DNA from: Akkermansiaceae bacterium UBA985
GTDB taxonomy: Bacteria; Verrucomicrobiota; Verrucomicrobiia; Verrucomicrobiales; Akkermansiaceae
DNA: 15,629 nt
Assembly (NCBI GenBank): GCA_002292185.1
Contig: DBBL01000130.1
Location: forward strand, 1-15,629
Reading direction: 5' to 3'
The first letter of the stretch is position 1. The number at the start of each line of letters is the position of its first letter. This document shows positions 7,093 to 14,097 of the stretch, piece after piece. The notes under the pieces were generated by a model, which saw only the letters and a program-made list of their open reading frames with translations, was not told the origin of the DNA and did not search any database. The position numbers and the translations under genes are program-made.

Positions 7093-8109
7093 TTAATGGA
7101 TCTTATCGAGCATTTCCTCGATATGGGGATTGACCTCAAGTTTGACCGTTTCACGTGCAACGCGGACAGCGTTTTCAATAGCGAGTGCGGAAGAGCCACC
7201 GTGTCCAATAATACAGACACCGTTAACTCCGAGCAGGGGAGATCCTCCGACATACTCGTAGCTGCTTTTTTTCTTCACCGCTTTGAATGCACCCTTGGCA
7301 ATGATGGCGCCTAGGATTCGGATGGGGTTGCGCTTAAACTCAACTTTGAGCCATTTCGACATTGCCTTGGCCGTCGCCTCACAGCTTTTCAGAATAATAT
7401 TGCCGGTGAAACCATCACAGAGCACGACATTGAGATCACTCTCAAATAAATCATGGCCCTCTACGTTGCCTACAAAGTCGAAAGGGGCTTTGCCTGATGA
7501 TTCAAGTTCCTTGATGAGGGCGAAAGTTTCCTTGGTGAATTTGGTGCCTTTTTCATCCTCTTCTCCATTAGACATAATGCCAATTTTGGGACGTTTTACA
7601 CCAAGAACATAGTGCGAGTAGACCGCGCCCATCACGGCATAGGTAACCAGATGTTCTGGTTTTGCCTCGGGATTGGCACCGGCGTCTAGGAGTTGGCAAA
7701 TGCCGTATTCATTGGGGATGGCGGAGGCGATGCCGGCCCGCTCCACTCCGCGTAATGTCCTTAGCTTGACTGTTGCCGCAGCTACGGAAGCGCCTGTATT
7801 GCCGGCACTGACGACTGCGTCAGCGGCACCTGATTTCACCATGTCGGTGGCGACAGAGATAGAAGATTTCTTTTTGCTGCGCAGGGCTTTAGCACCTGAT
7901 TCATGCATTTCCACCACATCAGGGGCATCAACGATAATGGCTCTTGGATCGGTTAGTTGGTGTTTTTCGACTTCTTGCCTGAGAATTTCTGCGTCACCTA
8001 CGAGGAAAATCGTTTCAATATCAGGATAGCGTTTGAGTGCATTGCGAGCACCTACAATATTAACGGTTGGCGCGTGGTCACCGCCCATGGCATCAATGGC
8101 AATTTTCAT
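7093..8109 (-). CDS. plsX: Acyl-ACP:phosphate acyltransferase
   Basis: PlsX converts acyl-ACP and phosphate to acyl-phosphate, the donor used by PlsY to make lysophosphatidic acid. It is a peripheral membrane enzyme and the entry into phospholipid synthesis. The 338 residues are of family length. Marks seen: MKIAIDAMGGDHAP (1-14), SAGNTGA (101-107), LLDAGAN (140-146), GNVEGHDLF (214-222), CDGFTGN (231-237) and a C-terminal GG--LLG-NG-CIIGHG segment. It sits between rpmF (122 nt upstream, with a strong hairpin between) and fabH (downstream), as in the common rpmF-plsX-fabH operon. There is no Shine-Dalgarno before ATG 8109. Confidence 0.97.
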   Translation of the reverse strand: MKIAIDAMGGDHAPTVNIVGARNALKRYPDIETIFLVGDAEILRQEVEKHQLTDPRAIIVDAPDVVEMHESGAKALRSKKKSSISVATDMVKSGAADAVVSAGNTGASVAAATVKLRTLRGVERAGIASAIPNEYGICQLLDAGANPEAKPEHLVTYAVMGAVYSHYVLGVKRPKIGIMSNGEEDEKGTKFTKETFALIKELESSGKAPFDFVGNVEGHDLFESDLNVVLCDGFTGNIILKSCEATAKAMSKWLKVEFKRNPIRILGAIIAKGAFKAVKKKSSYEYVGGSPLLGVNGVCIIGHGGSSALAIENAVRVARETVKLEVNPHIEEMLDKIH

Positions 8110-8171
8110 GGTCTAGATGAATTTAATAGCAAGATACTCTTGCGAAGGAAAGCTATATGCATACATGAAAC

Positions 8172-8197
8172 AAGCGGAATGCCAGGGCATTCCGCTT
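8172..8197 (-). terminator. Strong hairpin between rpmF and plsX; possible attenuator or processing site
   Basis: aagcggaatgcc (8172-8183) and ggcattccgctt (8186-8197) are perfect complements. In RNA the likely form is an 11-bp stem with a four-base loop. Read on the minus strand, it starts 35 nt after the rpmF stop and is followed by ttgtttca, a broken T-tract. It may partly end transcription so that rpmF exceeds plsX, or protect or cleave the mRNA. Confidence 0.55.
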
Positions 8198-8231
8198 CGT
8201 AAGCAAGACGTAGTTTTCAAAGAGATGCCTC

Positions 8232-8414
8232 TTAGAGGGCGTCTACTTCGAGAACTTGGCGCTCGCGGTAGGTTCCGCAATGAGGACATGCAATATGAGA
8301 AGGAACGCGGCTTTCGCATTCAGGGCATGTCTTCAGGTTAGGTGTGCGCCAGCGGTTTGCGCCGCGTCGCATCTTTTGCTTCATCTTGGATGTTCTGCGC
8401 TTGGGTACAGCCAT
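8232..8414 (-). CDS. rpmF: 50S ribosomal protein L32, zinc-binding form
   Basis: L32 is a small basic protein of the large ribosomal subunit. The 60 residues open with the hallmark MAVPKRRTSK. They carry a zinc ribbon of four cysteines, C30-PE-C33 and C43-PH-C46, so this is the zinc-containing (C+) form. It follows the DUF177 gene by 62 nt and precedes plsX, the standard arrangement. No paralogue lacking the cysteines is in the window. The ATG has no Shine-Dalgarno even though it encodes a highly expressed protein. Confidence 0.97.
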   Translation of the reverse strand: MAVPKRRTSKMKQKMRRGANRWRTPNLKTCPECESRVPSHIACPHCGTYRERQVLEVDAL

Positions 8415-8476
8415 GGTATTATTAGGTTGAGATTGTTTAAGTTATTGATTTTGAGTTTTTAAGATCATTTGTGTGA

Positions 8477-8983
8477 TCAGCTTGACTCAGATGAAGACGA
8501 ATCCTCTATTGCATCGAGAGCATCCCAAGGGTTGGGTTCCTCCTCGTGCGGGGGGGTCTTTACCCCATCAATAGGGGCTTTGTCTACTGCTAAATACCTA
8601 GAATCCAAATTACATTCTTGTTCATCGTCACCTTGATCGCAGTGTGGGTAATCAGGAAAACGAATAATAAGCTCTTCCCTAAGGGAATCAGCTATGTCTA
8701 ATTGAGAACTTGAGAGCTCTGGGCAGACCCCTATCTCCTCAGCATCAATGGTTTGCGTAAATTCGTTTAGGCAGCGATCACAGGTGAAAACAAAGCTCGC
8801 GGAGAGGTTGCCCCTAATAAGCAGCTCATTGTCGAATTTCTGCACGAATAAGTCATAATAAAGTGGCCCTTTGGTTTTAATGTTTTCCCCCTGATCTGAA
8901 AAAATAGAACCGTCCAGTTCTCCAGAGAAGGTTTTGCCGTCTTCGGGTAAGGAATTGAGATCAATCTGTAGATGCTTTTTCAC
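8477..8983 (-). CDS. yceD: DUF177 (YceD-family) protein
   Basis: This is a 168-residue acidic cytosolic protein of the DUF177/YceD family, which in most bacteria is encoded just upstream of rpmF. The family has been tied to rRNA or large-subunit accumulation (the plant member acts in 23S rRNA processing), but its molecular role is unsettled. Seen: the conserved segment FVFTCDRCLNEF (65-75) with C68 and C71, two further Cys at 115 and 124 that could complete a metal site, and the C-terminal NPWDALD (151-157) matching the family end motif. A Ser/Glu tail follows. The start is GTG at 8983, only 6 nt after the selD stop, so translation is probably coupled to selD. The stop is TGA. Confidence 0.85.
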   Translation of the reverse strand: MKKHLQIDLNSLPEDGKTFSGELDGSIFSDQGENIKTKGPLYYDLFVQKFDNELLIRGNLSASFVFTCDRCLNEFTQTIDAEEIGVCPELSSSQLDIADSLREELIIRFPDYPHCDQGDDEQECNLDSRYLAVDKAPIDGVKTPPHEEEPNPWDALDAIEDSSSSESS

Positions 8984-8989
8984 GAATAT

Positions 8990-10048
8990 TTAGGAGGTGG
9001 TGACATAAACAGCATGTTCACGACGCTCGGTTGTTTTACCAATGATGCTAGCACAAGGAGCAGAAGTTTCTTCGAGTGTTTCCATGACGGCGTCGATATT
9101 GTGCTCTGGCACACTCAGAAGTAGTCCTCCGGATGTCTGAGCATCTGCGTAGATAAGCTTCTGAGCTTCGCTTACATTTTCCTCAAAGTGGGTATCGGGA
9201 GCAGAATAATCCAAATTATTTCTGCTGCCTCCGGGAACACAGTCGGCCTCGATAAACTTGGTGAGCTCCGTTGACATCAGGGGGAATGCGCTAGCATCGA
9301 GCTCGGCGCTGACATTGCTACCATTACACATTTCGATTAGGTGCCCGCTGAGACCAAATCCGGTGATGTCTGTGCAGCATCGCAGTAATGCTCGCTCCGC
9401 AAGCGTAGCTCCAGGTTTGTTGAGCGTTGCCATTAGCTCACTGGCGTGATCCGCCAGCTCCTCGCTGCAAAGACCACGTTTGATGGCCGTTGAGACAATG
9501 CCGCTGCCCAGGGGCTTGGTTAAAACGAGAATTTCCCCTGGTTTGGCTAGGGAGTTACCGAGGTAACGGTCTGGGTGAACGATGCCGGTGACGGCAAGTC
9601 CATAGATAGGTTCAGGATTTTTGATGGTGTGACCACCCATGAGGCTGCACTGTGCTTCTACGCACATCTCTGCTCCACCTCTGAATATTTTTTGGATAGT
9701 ATCATTATCGCAATGCTCAATAGGCATTCCGGCGATGGCCAAAGCGGTCAATGGCCGGCCACCCATCGCGTATACATCAGATAGTGAGTTTGCTGCTGCT
9801 ATACGTCCATAGAGAACAGGATCGTCTACAATAGGCGTGAAAAAATCAGTCGTTTGAACGAGGGCGCGCTCATCATCAATCTTGAAAACTCCGGCATCAT
9901 CTGCTGTCGCGGAACCGACAAGTAAGCGGTCATCTTGGTATTGAGGTAAACCACGCAGAACCTGCGCGAGTGACCCCGGGTCGAGTTTGGAAGCTCATCC
10001 AGCACAAGAGGCCAGAGTGGTGAGGCGGACTACTTCTTTACGATTCAT
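8990..10048 (-). CDS. selD: Selenophosphate synthetase, itself a selenoprotein (Sec at codon 18)
   Basis: SelD makes monoselenophosphate from selenide and ATP, the selenium donor for Sec-tRNA and selenouridine. The gene reads from ATG 10048 to TAA 8990 as 352 residues with a single in-frame TGA at 9995-9997 (codon 18). Around it the protein reads L-A-S-C15-A-G17-U18-A-S-K21, so the TGA falls on the catalytic Cys (C17 in E. coli) and K21 on the essential Lys. The frame is intact on both sides: DDAGVF (D51), TTDFF (D68), NSLSDVYAMGG (D91), LMGGHT and CTDITGFGLSGH (D227) give all four Mg-binding Asp. A caller that treats TGA as stop would wrongly begin at M95 (9766). A candidate SECIS follows the TGA. 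The DUF177 gene begins 6 nt after the stop. A nonsense mutation is the alternative, but its position makes that unlikely. Confidence 0.93.
9951..9970 (-). promoter_or_regulatory. Candidate bacterial SECIS element in selD
   Basis: On the minus strand, cgcag (9966-9962) pairs with ctgcg (9958-9954) around the loop gtt. The stem extends outward by G-U, C-G and U-G pairs to about 8 bp. The loop begins 33 nt after the Sec TGA (9995-9997) and its first base is G. Both fit the bacterial SECIS pattern bound by SelB (loop roughly 16-37 nt from TGA, G at the loop start). A competing short hairpin, GACC-CGG-GGTC, lies just upstream. Confidence 0.6.
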
Positions 10049-10227
10049 TGCGGCGTAAATTGGGTTTGGTTATTTTAAAAGTCATCAAAAAGAGATGGGC
10101 TATCAATGGAGGCGAAAGTTGGACCAGAAGAGGGTTGCACCTGAAGCTTGCGAAAGCGAGTCCATATTATGCGGTTTTTTTGCTTCAAGGTTTGGGCTTT
10201 TGTAGGCAGTCTTTGGCATACTTATTT

Positions 10228-11115
10228 ATGAATGACTCTAAGGATACATCAATGGTGAAAGATGAGCTGAAATGCAGGCCTACTAAGTGGTTTGTTTGGC
10301 GGGCATTTATGATCCTGCTCATGCTTGTTGTATTCCTGGTGCTCTTTTTGCAAGATGGCTTAACTGGGTATCGCGAGAAGAATCTGCAATTTTATATTTA
10401 TGAGAATTTCAAGAGTGCCGGCTTGCAGTTTCAGAAAATGCAGGAAGACAGTGGTTTTTCTGAGCCTCAATGGAAACAATATGCCTCTTCACAGCAATGC
10501 GAATTTCCCGAGGATGCAGATGCAATATTACCTCAAGATACTTCTTTGCCCATGGCGTGGCCTGAGTCTCTGGCCGCAAGTTATGAGCTGATGTTCTCGA
10601 AGGGGGGACAGAATGGAGCCATTAAGCTATGGGAGGAATATGCGGCAGAAAGAAAATGGGATTCGGAACCCATGGACCACCCGATGAATGCGGGTAAGAT
10701 TCGCGAGCAATTTTATGCTGCTGGGGTAACCGGTGTTTTGGCGCTGATCACTCTCTATTTTTTGCTGAGAACTCTGCGCAGAAGTATCAGCGTGGATGAG
10801 GAGGCTTTGTATACTCAGGATGGAAAGCGTATCCCTTATGCCGACATGTTGCGCATTGATAAGCGAAACTGGGATAGCAAAGGACTTGCCTTGGTCTACT
10901 ATAATGATGGAGATGTGGAAAAGAAGACCAAGCTGGACGGAATGGTGTATGGCCAATTTAAGGAAGAGGATGGTGCTCCTGCAGAAAGACTATTCAGCTA
11001 CCTAATGGAACACTTCAAGGGTGAGGTTATCGAATATATCGATGAAGAGGAAAGCTCAGCTGAAGATCCAGAAATGGCAACCGGCTCGCCTGACGAAGAA
11101 TCTAAGCGGGATTAG
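10228..11115 (+). CDS. Membrane protein of unknown function
   Basis: This is a 295-residue protein that I do not recognise. A short basic N-terminus precedes TM1 (about 21-43). An acidic, aromatic-rich region of about 115 residues follows, then TM2 (about 163-181, ending at RTLRR). The C-terminal part (187-265), with SISVDEEALYTQDGKRIPYADMLRI and a DG/KxKLDG pattern, looks like a small beta-rich PH-like domain, followed by a helix and a very acidic tail (272-295). With the basic RTLRR stop at the end of TM2, the C-terminal domain is probably cytoplasmic. The frame is open back to a TTG at 10048, but that stretch is basic, unlike the rest, and overlaps the selD start, so ATG 10228 is preferred. 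The region 10049-10227 is noncoding and must hold the selD promoter and this gene's own. No clear site was found there. Confidence 0.7.
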   Translation: MNDSKDTSMVKDELKCRPTKWFVWRAFMILLMLVVFLVLFLQDGLTGYREKNLQFYIYENFKSAGLQFQKMQEDSGFSEPQWKQYASSQQCEFPEDADAILPQDTSLPMAWPESLAASYELMFSKGGQNGAIKLWEEYAAERKWDSEPMDHPMNAGKIREQFYAAGVTGVLALITLYFLLRTLRRSISVDEEALYTQDGKRIPYADMLRIDKRNWDSKGLALVYYNDGDVEKKTKLDGMVYGQFKEEDGAPAERLFSYLMEHFKGEVIEYIDEEESSAEDPEMATGSPDEESKRD

Positions 11116-11197
11116 GTGATAAAAAATTATTTCATTATTGCCAATAGAGAGCCCCGAGGCTAAACCATCACCAACCAACCAATTATACCAATTAGTA

Positions 11198-11431
11198 ATG
11201 TCTGACATCGAATCAAAAGTAAAAGATATCATCGTCGAGCAACTCGGCGTGAGTGCCGACCAAGTTAAGCCAGAAGCCAAGTTCATCGAGGATCTCGGTG
11301 CAGATTCACTCGACACTGTCGAGCTTGTCATGGCTTTTGAAGAAGAGTTCGGAATTGAAGTTCCTGACGAAGATGCTGAGAAATTGCAGAGCGTCAGTGA
11401 CGTGGTGACTTACGTCAGCGCTAACTCCTAA
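11198..11431 (+). CDS. acpP: Acyl carrier protein
   Basis: ACP carries growing acyl chains on a 4'-phosphopantetheine arm, through FabH, PlsX and the elongation cycle. The 77-residue acidic protein has the classic layout: helix 1 with [12 protein letters not shown] (12-23), then [23 protein letters not shown]. Ser37 in DSL is the attachment site. The C-terminal [18 protein letters not shown] is also typical. The open frame extends back to 11138, but the family start MSDIESKVK fixes ATG 11198. It is monocistronic, with a possible promoter TTGCCA-17-TAAACC (11138-11166) upstream and a strong terminator downstream. fabD, fabG and fabF are not next to it, which is unusual. Confidence 0.97.
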   Translation: MSDIESKVKDIIVEQLGVSADQVKPEAKFIEDLGADSLDTVELVMAFEEEFGIEVPDEDAEKLQSVSDVVTYVSANS

Positions 11432-11500
11432 GCAATTCGTTAGCCTCTCTACATCTCAGAACTTAAGGTTCTGTAGGTAGTAAGATTAGTTTTTATCATT

Positions 11501-11534
11501 AGGGCGGACTCAGTGTGAGTCTGCTCTTTTTTTT
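11501..11534 (+). terminator. Rho-independent terminator after acpP
   Basis: agggcggactca (11501-11512) pairs with tgagtctgctct (11516-11527) over 12 bp, including two G-U pairs, with loop gtg. It runs into eight T (11527-11534). A smaller hairpin, CAGAAC/GTTCTG (11457-11473), lies between it and the acpP stop. Confidence 0.92.
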
Positions 11535-11627
11535 GCTGAATTGATCGGTAGTCGTCTGCTTATTGTTGCATGTTAGCTGATTCGTGCGAACATCATTCAA
11601 GCCGATTTATTTTATTTAAAGCCCTCT

Positions 11628-12155
11628 ATGGAACATTCGCCTGACAGTATTCAATACGCGATGGAAACCGCACGGCTGCTGTGTGAGCCGGATAGGCGGA
11701 TTGACACGTTTGGAGCTACTCGGTTCAAATTCACCATGCTCAGTGAGCCGATGGATTCGGTGGGGCAGGTGCGTATTCGGCAGGGAGAAATAGAAGCTCA
11801 AAAACCTCAAATTATTCGCCCAGATGGGCTAAAGGGTGTTGAACTAGAAGGTTTTCAAGAGAAAGCTGGAGAATTTATTGACTGGCTAAAGGCGAACAAA
11901 CTCGAGCCTGTTTTCTTTCAGTATGGCTTTGTTTTTAAACGAACTCATGTCACCGAGGGAATCCTCAACGATAACATGGAAACCGTTCGTGATCGAGTGC
12001 TGGCCGATGTCAAAGCGACTGGAGACCCGATGCTTGCTGTCATCGAAGGCGTGGACGATGCTTGGGAAGTATGCCTTTTGAAATTTGCGATAGATATGAT
12101 TGGCAAGTCGACGGACATCAACGTGTTCGATTTCAAACGTAAGGGTCTTCTTTAG
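11628..12155 (+). CDS. Cytosolic protein of unknown function
   Basis: This is a 175-residue soluble protein with no signal peptide, membrane segment or motif that I recognise. It has a mixed alpha/beta look: a beta-like RFKFTML (32-38) and QVRIRQGEIEAQKPQII (47-63), then helices GFQEKAGEFIDWLKAN (75-90), an aromatic strand PVFFQYGFVFKRTHV (94-108), and an alternating hydrophobic C-terminal half (LAVIEGVDDAWEVCLLKFAIDMI). Codon use and composition are like its neighbours. It starts at ATG 11628, about 93 nt after the acpP terminator, and ends 20 nt before the LysM protein, so the two likely share a transcript. No function can be given. Confidence 0.75.
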   Translation: MEHSPDSIQYAMETARLLCEPDRRIDTFGATRFKFTMLSEPMDSVGQVRIRQGEIEAQKPQIIRPDGLKGVELEGFQEKAGEFIDWLKANKLEPVFFQYGFVFKRTHVTEGILNDNMETVRDRVLADVKATGDPMLAVIEGVDDAWEVCLLKFAIDMIGKSTDINVFDFKRKGLL

Positions 12156-12175
12156 TTTCATTCACCATTAATCCA

Positions 12176-13057
12176 ATGCGAATTGCGCTCATCATCAAGG
12201 CTGTAGCTATGCTGCTGATGCTTGGGGTGGTTGGTGGCACCATTTATTTAATCAAGGAATACACAGGTTCTGTGCAGGATCTTCCTGGGGCTATGATGGA
12301 GCGCCAGCGGATGGTTGAAGAGAAGCTCAAAACCAAGACCGAAGAGGGAGGTAGTTCGGGTAATGAACCTGGTGAAAAAGCGTTTCAACGAGCCAAGGAA
12401 TTATTAGCCGAAGAATCCATGGAGGAAGCAGAGGAAAAGATGAAATACATCGTTAGTTTTTATCCATCTGCTGAATGTGCAACTGAATGCCGGCGTATTC
12501 TGGGGGAGATTAATCTTGATCGTTTGCTGGACCCAGACTGGCTCGACGGCAAGAAGGTGGTTACAGTGCGTCCAGGAGATACCTTTTCGCGTATTATCGC
12601 TCAAAATAAAACAACGATGGATAGCCTTGTTCATCTGAGTAAGTTAAAACGAAGCGATCACCTCAGCTTGCACCCCGGAGATAAGCTTATGGTGATGCCC
12701 ATGGAAATGCGTGTTGTTATTGATTTGAGGCTTAATACCTTAACGATTTGGAAGGGAGGGGAATTTGTTAAAGAATACCCCATGCTGGAGGCTTCTTACA
12801 GAGGCAAGACCGCTATTAAACGATGCAAAATCAGCCTGATTCGAGGTGCTCGCCAAGGTAAACTCTACCTTAGTCATGCAGAGGAATATATTGGCTCCAG
12901 TAAGGTGATTATCTTGTCTGATAAATCACTCGCCATCAGGGGATTTTCAAGTGATAGTGATGGCGAAAAGAGCTTAGGTTTTATGCTGTCTCATGCCGAT
13001 ATGGAAGAGCTTCCTCTGCTGCTCAGGCCAGGGAATGATGTTGAGATAAGAAACTAA
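12176..13057 (+). CDS. Membrane-anchored LysM protein with degenerate L,D-transpeptidase-like domain
   Basis: This is a 293-residue envelope protein. An N-terminal TM anchor (4-26) puts the rest in the periplasm. A charged linker and helical hairpin (40-110) follow, containing a tetratricopeptide-like stretch, then a LysM peptidoglycan-binding domain (about 127-175, VRPGDTFSRII...LHPGDKLMVMP). From 178 to 291 the protein follows the outline of a YkuD L,D-transpeptidase: an opening strand MRVVIDLRLNTLTIWKGGEFVKEYPM and an end like the family's SHGCIRM---D---L---L--G--V-I. However, the catalytic HG reads IRG (254-256) and the S-x-G-C segment reads SLGFMLS (266-272), so both the His and the nucleophile Cys are absent. 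It is read as a non-catalytic cell-wall-binding relative. It sits 20 nt after an unknown gene and 87 nt before accA. Confidence 0.8.
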   Translation: MRIALIIKAVAMLLMLGVVGGTIYLIKEYTGSVQDLPGAMMERQRMVEEKLKTKTEEGGSSGNEPGEKAFQRAKELLAEESMEEAEEKMKYIVSFYPSAECATECRRILGEINLDRLLDPDWLDGKKVVTVRPGDTFSRIIAQNKTTMDSLVHLSKLKRSDHLSLHPGDKLMVMPMEMRVVIDLRLNTLTIWKGGEFVKEYPMLEASYRGKTAIKRCKISLIRGARQGKLYLSHAEEYIGSSKVIILSDKSLAIRGFSSDSDGEKSLGFMLSHADMEELPLLLRPGNDVEIRN

Positions 13058-13076
13058 AACGCCGGAATTTAAAGCT

Positions 13077-13101
13077 ACGGAGATTGACCAATCCGTTTTT
13101 T
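13077..13101 (+). terminator. Weak terminator-like hairpin between the LysM gene and accA
   Basis: acgga with tccgt (13092-13096) plus tt/aa across a 2-nt bulge form a short stem with loop gacc, followed by six T (13096-13101). It lies 20 nt after the LysM gene stop. The overlapping TTGACC (13084-13089), 17 bp before CATTAT (13107-13112), could instead be an accA promoter. Confidence 0.4.
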
Positions 13102-13143
13102 CATTTCATTATACCCAATAACGATAACAGGTACCCAATTTAT

Positions 13144-14097
13144 ATGAAGCCTCTTGATTTTGAAAAGCCCATCGCCGAATTAGAAGCAGAACTCGAAAAC
13201 CTCAAAAACAAGGCGCAGACTCAGGATATTGATATGTCTGATGAGATTACCACAATGGAGGGTAAGCTGTCTGATACGAGAACTAAGATCTATGATAATC
13301 TGTCCCCGTGGCAGCGTGTTCAAATAGCGCGTCACACCAACCGCCCATTTATGCTCGATTATATTTCACATGTCTTTGATGATTTTTGTGAGCTGCATGG
13401 AGATCGTCACATTGGAGATGATCACGCCATGCCGGGTGGCTTTGCTACCCTAGGCGGTCAACGTGTTGTCGTTGTTGGTCACCAAAAAGGAAGAGATACG
13501 AAGGAAAACTTGAAGCGTAATTTCGGCAGTGCTCACCCTGAGGGTTACCGTAAGTCACTTCGTTTAATGAAGCTGGCAGAAAAATTTCACCTGCCAGTAG
13601 TTTGCTTGATTGATACCCCGGGTGCCTTTCCTGGTATCGGTGCCGAAGAACGCAATATTGCTGAGGCTATTGCTTATAATTTACGTGAAATGATGTTATT
13701 AAAAACGCCAACGGTGGCTGTTGTGTTAGGTGAGGGAGGGTCAGGAGGAGCGCTTGGAATTGGTGTTACTGACCGAGTGTTGATGATGGAAAATGCTTAC
13801 TACTCGGTAATTAGTCCTGAGGGTTGTGCTGCGATTCTTTGGAAGCACCGCAAGCATGCACCCGAAGCTGCTGAGGCGATGAAGATTGCCGCCCCCGATC
13901 TTGCTGAGCTAAAGCTTATCGATGAAGTGATTCAAGAGCCTAAACAGGGTGCACACCATGACCACCTTGAAGCAGCAGTAAATCTCCGAGATGCTGTGTT
14001 GAAGCAGATTGAGTCCTTGCAGGCGCTAAGTCTGGATGACTTGCTTGATCAGCGTTATCAGAAGTTTCGCCAGTATGGTGAGTGGCAAGGAGAGTAA
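13144..14097 (+). CDS. accA: Acetyl-CoA carboxylase carboxyltransferase, alpha subunit
   Basis: AccA pairs with AccD to move carboxyl from carboxybiotin to acetyl-CoA, giving malonyl-CoA for FabH and elongation. The 317 residues fit the family (319 in E. coli). Seen: the N-terminal helical MKPLDFEKPIAELEAELE, LSPWQRVQIARHTNRP (53-68), GDRHIGDDHAMPGGF (86-100), IDTPGAFPG (156-164), the oxyanion and CoA region GEGGSGGALGIG (196-207) and NAYYSVISPEGCA (217-229). The frame is open back to TTG 13084, but the family start and the terminator-like hairpin over that TTG fix ATG 13144. The stop abuts the convergent exonuclease stop with no gap. accD, accB and accC are not here. Confidence 0.97.
   Translation: MKPLDFEKPIAELEAELENLKNKAQTQDIDMSDEITTMEGKLSDTRTKIYDNLSPWQRVQIARHTNRPFMLDYISHVFDDFCELHGDRHIGDDHAMPGGFATLGGQRVVVVGHQKGRDTKENLKRNFGSAHPEGYRKSLRLMKLAEKFHLPVVCLIDTPGAFPGIGAEERNIAEAIAYNLREMMLLKTPTVAVVLGEGGSGGALGIGVTDRVLMMENAYYSVISPEGCAAILWKHRKHAPEAAEAMKIAAPDLAELKLIDEVIQEPKQGAHHDHLEAAVNLRDAVLKQIESLQALSLDDLLDQRYQKFRQYGEWQGE

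Noticed and set aside
8463..8478. GATCA-6-TGATC hairpin at the DUF177 stop as a terminator
   Set aside because: The stem has only 5 bp and only a short interrupted T-run follows. DUF177-rpmF are normally co-transcribed.
8990..9766. selD as a 258-residue gene or an N-terminally truncated pseudogene starting at M95
   Set aside because: Conserved SelD sequence continues in the same frame for 94 codons upstream to an ATG, interrupted only by a TGA at the catalytic residue. Selenocysteine explains this better than decay.
10048..10227. N-terminal 60-residue extension of the membrane protein from a TTG at 10048
   Set aside because: It is basic and low in conserved character, overlaps the selD start, and would leave no space for promoters. 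ATG 10228 gives a normal N-terminus before TM1.
11182..13115. Shared ATTATACC followed by AAT upstream of both acpP (11182) and accA (13108)
   Set aside because: It is eight to eleven AT-rich bases at different distances from the start codons (8 and 28 nt). It is probably coincidence or a -10-like stretch, and I cannot show a shared operator.
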